The notes beneath the pieces were generated by a model, which was given only the letters and a program-made list of their open reading frames with translations, searched no databases and was not told where the DNA came from. 64,000 nt of DNA from Exophiala sp. HKRS030 (lineage: Eukaryota > Ascomycota > Eurotiomycetes > Chaetothyriales > Herpotrichiellaceae), in the NCBI GenBank assembly GCA_023897205.1, contig JAHWDD010000009.1, positions 558,001-622,000 on the forward strand, read 5' to 3'. Of the stretch, positions 10,088 through 20,650 are shown piece after piece. The translations under genes and the position numbers were made by a program. How positions within the stretch are numbered: position 1 is the first letter of the stretch; each line of letters opens with the position of its first letter.

Positions 10088-11320
10088 ATGTCTAGTAATA
10101 CTGCGACCACCACCACCACCACCACCACTGCCCTGGTCCTTCCCGACATAGACAAACCCCTACTTCTCCGACAAGTCCAACTCAATGGACCTTTGCAGGA
10201 TGAGGTTCTCGTCGAGATTCAAGCCACCGGAATCTGTCATACAGATCTATCGTGTATGAATGGGACACTTCCAATATCATCCACTCCGGCCGTCTTGGGC
10301 CACGAAGGTGCCGGTATCGTCCTGTCGGTAGGGACCCACGTCCAACACGTCAACCCGGGAGACAAGGTCCTCTTGAGTATCAATCACTGTGGGGGTTGCG
10401 TCCATTGTTCTTCTGGACACCCGAATTATTGTGTTGAAGGGATGCCTAGGAATTTTGGCGGTGGACGATCATCACGACGCCTCGACTCGGACAAAGTCGA
10501 AGGTGGATCATCTTTTGCTCATACTATACACCTTGTTGGAAATGATGTACCGTCGTCGTCGTCGTCGACGGCAACACCGTGTTTCGGTAATTTCTTCGGA
10601 CAAAGTTCATTCTCACGACTGGCCATCGTGAATGGTTCTTGTGCCGTCAAGGTTCCACGAGAAACGGATCTAGCATTGTTTGCTCCCTTGGGGTGTGGAA
10701 TCTCAACCGGAGTAGGTTGTGTGTTGAACACTCTCGACGTCCAACCTCGTTCTACCGTCGCCGTCTTTGGAGCTGGAAGTGTAGGGTTGGCTGCAGTCAT
10801 GGCGGCTCGCCTGAGAAAAGCCGACGTGATAATAGCGGTCGATCTCCGTGAGACCAGACTGGAACTGGCGAAAAACTTGGGCGCAACCCATGTAATCTGT
10901 GCTGCAAAGGAAGATGTGCTGGCCAGAATCAATCAAGTGACAAAAACAGATGAGGGTGTCAACTACGCTGTCGACTGTACAGGTGTTCCAGCAGTGATCG
11001 AGACCATGATGGATTGTTTGGCTATACGGGGTCGTGCGGCCCAGGTGGGAATACCGACACCCGACAAGACCGTACCCGTCAAGATTCTACAACACCTCCT
11101 CAAGGGACAACAGTACGTGGGTTGTGCCGGGGGTGATTGTGTTGCGGGTGAGATGATACCGTATCTCTTGACCCAGCAAAAAGAGGGCAAGTTTCCTCTG
11201 GAGAAAATGGTTTCGTATTACGATGTCAAGGATCACCAAAGAGCTTTTGATGATGTCAAGTCGGGAAAGGTGGTCAAGGCAGTGATTAGTTGGGATTCCC
11301 TTCCGAGTTGTATACAATAG
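10088..11320 (+). CDS. Zinc-dependent alcohol dehydrogenase (MDR, aryl-alcohol type)
   Basis: One exon, 410 residues. Catalytic-zinc ligands are visible in CHTD and GHEGAG and probably in LGCGISTG. The structural-zinc lobe is CGGCVHCSSGHPNYC, that is Cys-x2-Cys-x2-Cys-x7-Cys. The Rossmann motif is VFGAGSVGLAAVMAA. The layout is that of benzyl/aryl-alcohol and related NAD-dependent dehydrogenases; the exact substrate is unknown. Two simple repeats are translated: an ACC run near 10,107 gives a polythreonine stretch after the start, and a TCG run near 10,551 gives a serine tract between the zinc lobe and the Rossmann domain. The ATG at 10088 was preferred over the in-frame ATG at 10055 because family members begin close to the TALVLPDIDKPL segment. 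Confidence 0.9.
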   Translation: MSSNTATTTTTTTTALVLPDIDKPLLLRQVQLNGPLQDEVLVEIQATGICHTDLSCMNGTLPISSTPAVLGHEGAGIVLSVGTHVQHVNPGDKVLLSINHCGGCVHCSSGHPNYCVEGMPRNFGGGRSSRRLDSDKVEGGSSFAHTIHLVGNDVPSSSSSTATPCFGNFFGQSSFSRLAIVNGSCAVKVPRETDLALFAPLGCGISTGVGCVLNTLDVQPRSTVAVFGAGSVGLAAVMAARLRKADVIIAVDLRETRLELAKNLGATHVICAAKEDVLARINQVTKTDEGVNYAVDCTGVPAVIETMMDCLAIRGRAAQVGIPTPDKTVPVKILQHLLKGQQYVGCAGGDCVAGEMIPYLLTQQKEGKFPLEKMVSYYDVKDHQRAFDDVKSGKVVKAVISWDSLPSCIQ

Positions 11321-11501
11321 ACTCGAAAATATTGGTTGGACATCTGCAATACACACCTGGGAAGACGACATGTATCGAAAAGGTGTTGAAGATGAGAATA
11401 TCACAAGGGCAAAAGAACAATTCTTGGATTCACATTGAACACCATCACTGGCGCTTGAACCATGAGAGCTGTGGTGCTCAGAGTTCTGGATTCGTTTGTT
11501 G

Positions 11502-13352
11502 TTAGCTTCTAGCCAGTTCCTCGTGGAACCTCTTCGTCCCCATACCACTTGTGTCGTATCCATTCTCTTCGAGATATCCCTTGAACCTGTCGTCTTCCTC
11601 CTCAATCATATCCTGTCCGACATTGGGAAGACCAAAGAAAGCCACGACGGCACTGAAGATGCACAAGCTGCTACTGACCCAGAACGGATATTGTCCTTGC
11701 TTGACCTTGTCGCCACCAGCGGCATCGATCAACAGTGGGAATACATATGTGCCGACGAACGCTCCGACTTTGCCCCACGCCGCTGCGATCCCATAAAACT
11801 GACCTCGGATGGGTGTGGACGTGAGCTTCGAAGCGAGCAGACCGATGTTGTCCCCTGGGCCGACTTCGCCCAGGGCCATGAACAATCCAGTCAAGATGAT
11901 GAAGCCGGCGACTCGTGAAGGTTGATTGAGCTCGCCATATGCCCCTGTCATGGCAAACCCGACAATGCCCTGCAAGAAGACTCCCAATATCAGACCCCAT
12001 TTCGGACCGATCCAGTCAGACAAGAAAGCACCAAAGAAGGATCCAGGAAGCCAGAAACTGTTGATGGCGGTCGCCATGCCGAAAGATTTCCAGAGTGGAG
12101 CGTCACTAGGGAGGATAAACACCAGCCAGGAGGATGCAAAGATGCCGAAAGAGTAAGCAGAGAAGTTCTGAGGAACGTTCAGTTTCGTGATTCGAATCCG
12201 TAGAACCGATTCACTTACGTAGACAAACCAGATGATAGAGATGACGGTAAGACGCCACCAGTAAAACCTAACAATTAGTTTGATTGGAAATTTGTGCATC
12301 TTGTTTCGCTTGTACTGTTCTGGTTCTTGTAGTTTGATACTGTGCAGGTTTAGGATGGGCTACACATACACCTTGGGGTCCGTGAAGAACGTACCGAAGA
12401 TATAACAGGCTCAACGGTGGGATCGCGCCCAAAGCCAGGCATATTCTCCACGCTGCTCGAAGGTGGCTTTCGCCCGTTGCAAGAACGACAATCATCGGAA
12501 CAAAAGCGCTGATGACAAAACCGAGGTCGATTTGGAAATCGGTTGCGAATATGAACCAGCGATTTCGGTGTCCTGTTTTCAACTCGCCGGTGGACTCTGC
12601 GGCACCGACGGACCCTGCCGGGCTGTGCGATGTCAGGTGGATTGATTCCAGCAGCGAGACAACGTACTATTCTCCTCCGATACCCAATCCAATAAGAAAT
12701 CGATAGGCTGAAAGAGCTGCAAACAAGCCTTGCGGACTCCCGCCAGCGCCATATGAGCCCGCGCAAAGGATGGAAAAGAGGATCAGGACTGTAGTATTCA
12801 TTAGGTTGCAGTAAAGAGATTAGTAGGTGGAGGAAACGTACTGATTGTTGATATGAGTAAGGAGTTTCGTCGAGACCAATGATCACTCAAGACACCTGAC
12901 GAGTATGAGCTCCTTCAAGCAATAAAAGTCGAGTGGAGATCGCCTCTGAGCAGTGAACCGTACCGAAGAAGAGATGACCAACGACCTGCAGACCATGAGA
13001 TACATTTCCTTATATTATGAACCATGCATGCAGTATGGCCGAGACTTATTGCAATGAGCATACTTACTGTACCTGCGAATGCAATGCTCGGCACCGCACT
13101 TTTGGCAGATGACGAAGTGTAAGCGTCGCCATAGATCAGCTGCAACATGGTCGACACCGATCCAATGACACCGTTGAGGTAGCCATCAGAGAAAAGGCCT
13201 GCACCACAAGCAATAGTAGGCCAGGACCTTTCCCATCTGCCCTTTGGCACTTCCGCTAGCGGGTTTATGTTTAAGGCGACATTCTGCTCTTGATCAGTGA
13301 CATAGTCGGGAGACGACCGGAGATCCGTTTCGTGCACTTCCTTGTTGTCCAT
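11502..13352 (-). CDS. MFS transporter, Git1-like (glycerophosphodiester/phosphate symporter family)
   Basis: Minus-strand exons, in coding order: 13352-13068, 12985-12964, 12895-12842, 12788-12668, 12622-12395, 12339-12219 and 12167-11502. All introns are GT-AG, and the joins restore one 498-residue protein. Diagnostic stretches are RWERSWPTIACGAGLFSDGY, then GVLSDHWSRR (MFS loop 2-3 signature), GIGGEYPAGS, and KLQEPEQYKRNKM in the central loop. Family knowledge: PHS/Git1-type carriers take up glycerophosphoinositol, glycerophosphocholine or phosphate with protons at the plasma membrane. Exon 2 is only 22 nt, and the last intron is a multiple of three without a stop, so a naive prediction would read through it. 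The 3' end faces the alcohol dehydrogenase gene 181 nt away. Confidence 0.9.
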
Positions 13353-14182
13353 TGCACAGAAACCCTACTATTTTAATCAAAGAAAGGATGGAGATGTAGG
13401 GAAAAGGAATTGTCGGCGTTAGTCTGCGGGAAAAGATACTCGTTCACGACGGATGGGAAGATAGAATTTCTCTCGTAGCCGAATCCGGGCTTCAGCTCAC
13501 CTACTTATAGCAATAAACGCGTGACTTGCAGGGCACTTATACGAGTGGATGATGGAAGGGATGAAGCCTGAAAAGGCGTGTGGTTACAGTGTCCTGGAAA
13601 AAAAGACTTTTGTGCCCAATCAATGCGCGATGTTCGAGCACAGGGTTGAACCGGCTGCTAGCCAATGATCTAGGCCTGGATGTACCATCGACAGCGAGTG
13701 TAAGTGATTATCGACAAGATCCTCGGGATCGAATCATAGTTGTTTTACTGAACATAGAAATCTTCGCGTAGCAGAGAAACATGGCGGGCCCCGCGATATA
13801 TCTTAAGAGGCTGGATGGATGGCGGTAGAGGTGGGCATCTTATCTCATGGCCTTGCAATGCACAGAGATCTCACGATAAGCCTTGAAACATGAACTTCGA
13901 AGGCCAAAGCAGTATCGCATATGGCATGAACCTGATAAACCTTGAAAGGTTTGGTCATGCTGATGTTGGTTGGCATGATTTTGGGAAGAAGAAGCAGCAA
14001 GAACAGGCTACAAAATGATCTCTCAGCCTTGCGAACTGACGAGGCTGTACTAAAACGTGACTTGGCCTTGGCATATCGGACTTTTGCAGTTGCATCTTTC
14101 CGATGCTGCGAGGCTTCAGATACACTTCTTTTAAGGTGCAGTGTTTAAGAATCAACGGTGGCACTGTCACTGGAGACAAAAG
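13353..14182. other. Intergenic region, divergent promoters
   Basis: It lies between the minus-strand Git1-like gene and the plus-strand uL4m gene. No convincing gene is present; the overlapping frames at about 13,942-14,206 on both strands are short and unlike any known family. Confidence 0.5.
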
Positions 14183-15160
14183 ATGGCGCATAATACTGCG
14201 TCCCATAACCTCCTCAATCTTTCTAGAGGATTCAAAAGGCTCAACGTTTCTGACCCATTGACGGTATGCGCTTCTCTAAAGATTTTTGTCTTTGCTTGAC
14301 TAACCACTTACCAGCAATGCCTTGCACCTCGATTGACCCGCACGTTTGCCTCTCAAACAGACCTACCTGTGGCCGACACTGCTAAAGACATCCGAACCGG
14401 AATCAACGCCTCAAACCCCTCGACTGCCCCGTCATCAACTGCCTACACCCTCGAAACCCCGATCATCAAGACCATATATTCCTGGCCGACTTTAGAACCC
14501 AAACAGTTTGGATGGTATAGACCCCAGCTTCTCGATGCTCCGATGCGTCGAGATATTTTGCACCGAGCAGTCATATATGAAGCCGACGCATCACGTCAAG
14601 GTACCGCCAGCACAAAATGGCGATTCGACGTTCACGGCAGCAACCGCAAGCTATACCAGCAGAAAGGTACCGGAAGAGCTCGTGTACGTGACAAGAAGTC
14701 ACCCATCAGAAGAGGTGGAGGTGTCGCTTTCGGACCGCATCCGAGGGACTTCTCGACAGAGCTACAACGCAAGGTCTATGCGCAGGCGTTCAGGGTCGCC
14801 TTGAGTTATCGTCATCGGAAAGGCGAACTGGTAATTTTGAACAACAAGATCCAACTGCCATCAGAAGATCTTGGTGCCCGATGGTTGAACAATCTGTTCG
14901 AAGCGAATCATTGGGGCAAAGCTCATGGAAGAAGTCTACTGGTCACTGCGACACGCGAGGAGAAGGAGCCAAGAATTTTTGACGAGATGGATCAAATTGG
15001 CGAACATGGTGTTCTCAAGGACTTTGAAGATGTTGACGTTAAGGATTTGTTGGAGACTGGTCGCGTTGTAATCGAGAAGGAAGCGCTCGTCTCGCTGCTA
15101 GTGAGACTTGGGGGTTTTAGTCCAGACGAGCTCAGACCTGTTTATACTGACACCCTGTAA
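14183..15160 (+). CDS. YML6: Mitochondrial large ribosomal subunit protein uL4m
   Basis: Exons are 14183-14263 and 14315-15160; the intron is 51 nt with a CTAAC branch site. The product has 308 residues. The N-terminus (MAHNTASHNLLNLSRGFKRL, then RLTRTFASQ) is basic and hydroxylated, as in a mitochondrial targeting signal. The conserved uL4 core follows: RRDILHRAVIYE, then KLYQQKGTGRARVRDKKSP with the GGGVAFGPHPRD loop, the segment that in L4 proteins reaches into the exit tunnel. The C-terminal part matches mitochondrial forms. The start was fixed by the need for the spliced first exon, which supplies the targeting peptide. Confidence 0.94.
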
Positions 15161-15908
15161 AATATGTACCTATAGAAGGAAACTTTGGAACCTTTGGTGA
15201 ATCTGGCCTCGGTAAATCATAGGAAGCAACATCTTCGACACCACGTCGTGAAATTGCCAAATTGATTCGTAAGATGGGTTGGCATTATGGTAGATATGCA
15301 TTGAGTATTTACATACGAAGTGGAAAAAGAGCTCGACAGGAAGTAGGTACTGCTGGCTGTTCAGTCCTAGAGCCCATTCCAAACGCGACAGATACGTCAA
15401 GATGTCAGCCCCTTTACCGGGAGCCTTGCTCGGTGAAGTCCCGGGAGACACCGACGAAAAAGACCCTTCACGGCAACCTTGATCGGTCGTTCTCAAATAC
15501 AATGCAGAAGCAAAGTCCGAATTACATACAATGGAGCACCCTCGACCCATCCAACTTGAACCATAGAAGTGATTAGAGGTTTGTGATCCTCACAGATTTC
15601 CTTGTGGGTCTGGATTTCGCGGTCCAGGTCCGAACACATACGCAATACACAGCCATTTCAAGCGAAGAGGTTCTTAGTGACCAGGTCAAAGGCGGTTTCT
15701 TGATTTCCCGGACTTCGAGTATAATACGGATCGATGCGTTTGTCCTGGCTCGACTCCAATCACCAGCGAACGATCATCACAACTCGTATATTCCGTGCTA
15801 TCTCTTCGGTTCAACGCATGATTTTCATATTATCTTCAACGATACCTCGCCTTTCCATCTCAGAAACTTGTCACGAGCTTAAAAGAAGCCAAAGCAACAT
15901 TACTCAAA
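15161..15908. other. Intergenic region
   Basis: Between uL4m and the Dabb-aldolase gene, both on the plus strand. Several 60-126 codon frames overlap here on both strands, and none shows a domain or plausible splice context. No RNA gene or repeat was seen. Confidence 0.5.
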
Positions 15909-17453
15909 ATGGCGACAGTTGTCCATATCGGTAGGCCTTTTTGAACTTTTTGCTGACTCGAGCTAATCACACAAGAACAGTCATGTTTAGATTTCGACCT
16001 GAAATTACACACGAGCATAAGGAGGTTTTTCAAAGAGAATTGAAGAAGTTGAAGAGACTATCTTGTGTCAAGGATCATCATTTATTAGTCGGTGGTCCTT
16101 CGGTGACCGATCCCATATCACGAAGCCAGGGCTACCAATATTGTCTTGTGAGCTACCATCACAATTTGAAAGCATTAGAAGAGTATCAGGCCAGTACTGA
16201 GCACCATGAGTATGTATATTGGACCCTGGATGTTCCACTCTCTGTTTAGAATCTCAGGAAATGGACTGACCTCTATGATTCAGGGTGACAAACAAGCTCG
16301 TGTGGCCTTTTATAGATAATGTTTGCAGGTTTGACTTTGAAGTTTCATCAGAAGACGAACATATGGTTTCCAATGTGATGCGAGGATCTGAGGAAGGAAA
16401 CTTGATCAGAAATGACTCAGGGAGCGTCACTATTCCAACAAAGGGTCTTTTGCAGTGCAGAGGGCTCGAGTTTCCAGACTCCAACTTGACGTATCAGGTG
16501 TTACAAGATGCTTCCAAGGGGAAGTATGCCGTCGGGGCCTACAACTGGTGAAGAAACTCCTCTATACTGTCCTGGATCTATTGTGGCGACTGACAGACAC
16601 ATGTTTCAAAACATATAGTTATAATGACGATGGTGTTATAGCAGTCATCCGCGCCGCAGAGAAGAAGAAATCACCCGCCGTCATCCAACTGTTCCCCTGG
16701 ACTTTACGTTTTCAAGGGCCTGAGTTTGTGAAATATGTGGTGAGTGCTGCACACTCTGCATCGGTACCTATTGCAGTACATCTGGATCACTGTATCAAAC
16801 AAGAAGACATCGAACTCGCCCTGACACTTCCTTTCGACTCAATCATGATTGATGCGGCAACACTGGATGAGAACGATAACGTAGCACTGTGTGCTGAAAA
16901 CGTTCGACGAGCCAGCAGAGTCGGTATCACGGTGGAGGTCGAGATAGGCCGAATAGAAGGCGGTGAGGATGGTCTTCCCAACGTGGATCAAGGCGCCATT
17001 CACACCGATCCGCAGAGAGCGAGAGAGTTCATGTCGAAAACGGGTGCTCACTTTCTCGCACCCAGCTTCGGTAACATACACGGTGGCTATCCTCCTGGGG
17101 GGCTGAGAAGTCGTGGGATTTGACCTTGTAGGTTACAAATCGCTATCCAGTTTCGTCTTTACTAACGCAATGATTCTAGACTGCAATCTGTTCAACGAGC
17201 TGTTACTGATGCCGTACCAATTGTTGCACATGGGACGTATCCGGTATCAGATGAAGCGTTCTCAAAACTCGTTGCGTGTGGAGTGAGCAAAATCAATGTC
17301 AATCGCACCGTGCGCGACGAGTATACGAAATTCATGGCGGAGAATGCTGGGAAACTGGAGCTGACCACTTTGAAGCTCCAAGGTGTAGATATCTACATGA
17401 AATCGGTGGAACGAGTTATGGATCTTTTTGGGTCGTCGGGCAAAGCAGTATAA
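15909..17453 (+). CDS. Dabb (stress-responsive A/B barrel) domain fused to class II ketose-bisphosphate aldolase, with apparent frame break
   Basis: Exons are 15909-15930 (22 nt), 15981-16209, 16284-16547, 16619-17127 and 17180-17453. Residues 1 to about 100 form a Dabb domain: VVHIVMFRFRP, then HHLLVGGP, then EHHEVTNKLVWPFIDNV. Exon 3 runs without a stop into a class II aldolase: GKYAVGAYNCYNDDGVIAV, the zinc site HLDHC, EVEIGRIEGGEDG, SFGNIHGGY and VAHGTYPV. The aldolase half should catalyse retro-aldol cleavage of a ketose-phosphate-like substrate with Zn2+; its relation to fructose-1,6-bisphosphate is only by family. At the G6 run 17097-17102 the frame breaks: the expected continuation GAEKSWDLTLQSVQR is one base out of frame, and the in-frame reading stops within a few codons. 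This is either a sequencing error in a homopolymer or a real lesion; the rest of the gene is intact. Confidence 0.8.
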
Positions 17454-17798
17454 TGTGAGATCATGCTAGACAACAACCATGACACGCATCTTGCCTCGTC
17501 TCTGGATAACACCCTCTTTGACGAAGTAAGTATGGCTAGAATCAAACTCCTTGAAAGTCCGCACTTCATATCAATGCTCAATGTGGAGCCAACTCGGACC
17601 AGATCCGATAGACACGCGGAATCAATCCGACTCCTGATTTCGCTTTCGTCTCGGACTCTCCCGAATTTTCTCATCTCAAAGCACTCAGACTTGCAATTCA
17701 AACAGAGACTTTTGTTGACGGACCGACCGATTAGTGCTTTTCCGTACCCTTCGGTGATTGCAACTCGTTTGCATCGATGGCCTCGCTACCCTGTGAAC
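17454..17798. other. Intergenic region
   Basis: Short spacer between the aldolase gene and the Zn2Cys6 regulator. The regulator's frame is open upstream to 17463, but that extra stretch has no family resemblance and is treated as leader. Confidence 0.4.
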
Positions 17799-20054
17799 AT
17801 GCCATCTTCAATCCGAGATACAGATGTCTTCCTAGCGCATAAAAGTCCGACGGACGCCAGGAGGAAAAAAAGGCCAGGCGCGTGCACACGATGCAGAAAT
17901 CGGAAAGTGAAATGTGACGGGCGATTACCCGTGTGTGGAAGTTGTGTTAAGGCAAGGACCGAGTGTGATGTCAACACCGCCTCAGCCCAAAGGTGAGTTT
18001 GAATATATGTGAGGCTACTGTACATTTCTTGGGCTGATTGTGGACAAGGGAAAGCCTCCTTAACAGGATCCAATATCTTGAGGCACTTGTCAAGGATAAT
18101 GGGTTGGAGGATAGCCTCTGGACTGAGGCGAGCACAGGGGCGAATGTCAACATCCAGTCCGCGACATTACCGCAGGAATATGTGCGGCCATCCAGAGATA
18201 CCCTGGCTCAAGACAACACTCCAACCTCGCATCAAGGTCCCGGGACGACTGTCAATCAGGGCAGACAACAGCCCATAACCAACGTTGTATCATCACCATC
18301 GACAAGTTTTGCCGCAAATGTCAGCACTGGGACCTCTCCATGTGGCACAGACAACTCTGCAATAAGTGTCCAACAGCCTATTGCGCACGAGGTCGGAATG
18401 CTGTCCCTCTCGAACTCTGTAGAGCCCAAGTACATTGGACCATCTTCGGGGGTTACATTCGCGAGGTTGATTTATGCCGCAGTACCAGGATTTCAGGGTG
18501 TTCATGCCAATCTGGCCAACCAAAGCCAAGGTGGAAACCAAGACTCTTCCGTCGAGCAAACCGCTGGAGCTTCACTGCCTAGCGTTAGGGATATGCATCG
18601 CTTCATCAACGCGTATTTTGATACGATACATTTCCTCTATCCTTTTTTGAGTATTACAAATTTTTCAAAGACAGCTGAAAAGATACGGCGCTTCCAAACT
18701 CAGCTATCGCAGTCATCTACAGATGCCACAAAATCAGATGTACGAACCATCGATCACATCGACCATGCCCAGCTCTTTCTAGTCCTTTTTCTGGGAGCCA
18801 ATGTGCTTGAGACGCGGCTATCTCAAGATTTCAATTCAGAGAGCTTCCTCGCTACAGCTATGCTTCATGTCTCATTTGTTAGCCTCCACGAAAGTCTACG
18901 AGGGTTGCAGACCCTTCTTCTACTCACTTTGAGCAGCCTCCATTCCCCACGCGGCTTGAACGCCTGGTTTCTCAAGTCAACCATCCTGGCGGGATGCATT
19001 GACCTCGGGCTGCAGCGGAAGAACAACGTCAGCACTCGTAAGTAGTACCGCTTCCATATTCTGGTCGTTTTCAGACGTATAACGTCTTATATATAGCCCA
19101 ACCAACATCTTCGGATATTGAAGAGCATCAGATCCGCAGCGGCGTCTTCTGGTCTGCTTACTCTCTGGACCGAACCCTGAGTGTGGTTCTAGGGAGACCT
19201 CTTACTTTTCGTGACGAGGCTCTAGACGTCGAATTTCCTGGCGCACTGGGTTCCGATGAAGTTGACCATGACGCCAGCAGAGTCTATGCTACGACATCGA
19301 ATCAGGACGACGAGCCTGCCCGGAAGAGACAACGGATGATGCAGACTCCTGGAACGCCCGCGGTTTACTCATTCCGCTTTGATCGCATTTTTGCAGAGAT
19401 CAAACTCATGCTGTACAGAGTGGCCCAGTCTCCTTCTCGGTTTCCCTGGCCTACCGACTTTGGAGAATGGCAAACGAGGACACATACCACATTGTCCCAA
19501 TTATTGGAGGATGCTCATCAAGACCTTGACCGCCTGGACTCTTCCGACTCTGCTCCTTCACACGGGACGCATGATAATGCAGTGCTGTCGCTGGAGCTCA
19601 AATATCACCAGGCGATCATGCTCATGTATCGGCCTAGCCCGGCCATACCTCGCCCGTCCGCATGGGCTTTGAAATATTGCTTCGAAAGTGCGGTGGGGAC
19701 GATCCAGGCCCAAGCCGAGTTACACCGTTTTGGGAACTTTGCGAATTCGTGGTTGAACGCCCACACGGTGTTCATCTCAGGGATTACCATCTGTTACTGT
19801 TTCTGGGTCAGTCAACAGGTCAGGACCATGACAACCTCAACTTCGTTCACGTATTACACCGACATGGTGAGGCGACTATTGAAAAGCCTAAGCACGACGT
19901 GGTTGGTGGCCAGCAACGCCTTGCAGAAATTTGAGGCTCTGGTACGGTTGACAGAGAAGTCATCTTCTCAATTACGTACATGTACGACGACGGAGACTGT
20001 GAATCATGGTCGAACGACAGCAGGTACTGATGATGGTGGTGACCATGGTACCAC

Positions 20055-20086
<32 letters not shown>

Positions 20087-20298
20087 CTGGCTTGATGAAA
20101 TCAGGGGTTCACCATCAACAAGGATCCTCTTCCTCCCCATGGCCTCCTTTGCCACAAGTCGATTTCTCGTCTACTGAAGATCAGATAGATTGGTCAAACT
20201 TCGACGTCGAGTATGATAATACCAATGTATGGCCGAAGGAGTTGCAGGAAGTGCCAGATTGGTTTTCTTTGGAGGATTGGTTGAATGATTATGCATAA
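17799..20298 (+). CDS. Zn2Cys6 fungal-specific transcription factor
   Basis: Exons are 17799-17992, 18049-19037 and 19097-20298, giving 794 residues. The binuclear zinc cluster is at C29-C56 (CTRCRNRKVKCDGRLPVCGSC plus the last Cys), with a basic lead-in RRKKRPG. The linker and short coiled coil (RIQYLEALVKD) begin exon 2, as is usual in Gal4-type factors. The middle homology region contains MHRFINAYFDTIHFLYPFL, then IEEHQIRSGVFWSAYSLDRT and GRPLTFRDE, matching the fungal-specific TF domain. A CAG run at about 20,056-20,090 encodes ten glutamines near the C-terminus. It should be a nuclear DNA-binding regulator. Its targets are unknown; the aldolase next door is a possible one by position only. 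The start could be further upstream. Confidence 0.9.
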
Positions 20299-20455
20299 GA
20301 TGACTGTACTAGTATGGGAGAACTTGATCAAACTTGAATAAGCACTAAAGTTCAGGAGGGGAGCGAAAAAAGAGAACAAGCGTATACAAACAAATCATGG
20401 AATGAATTGTACATGTGGAACATAGCTCAAGTTAAAGGCACCCGAGGTCGTTTCA

Positions 20456-20580
20456 GGTCAGGTCAGGTCAGGTCAGGTCAGGTCAGGTCAGGTCAGGTCA
20501 GGTCAGGTCAGGTCAGGTCAGGTCAGGTCAGGTCAGGTCAGGTCAGGTCAGGTCAGGTCAGGTCAGGTCAGGTCAGGTCA
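20456..20580. repeat. Perfect pentanucleotide array (GGTCA)25
   Basis: Twenty-five uninterrupted GGTCA units span 125 bp, with a partial unit on each side. The array lies in the short space between the 3' ends of the convergent regulator (ends 20298) and striatin (ends 20651). It creates a false open frame of repeated RSGQV units. Perfect identity of all units suggests recent expansion. Confidence 0.97.
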
Positions 20581-20650
20581 GGTAGTTAATCCCTAAACTC
20601 TGGCAAAGGTATTTCTTCCCATTCTTCCTTGCTGTGGGATCAAATCAAAA

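Noticed and set aside
20407..20589. 60-codon frame of repeated RSGQV units
   Set aside because: It is only the translation of the GGTCA array.
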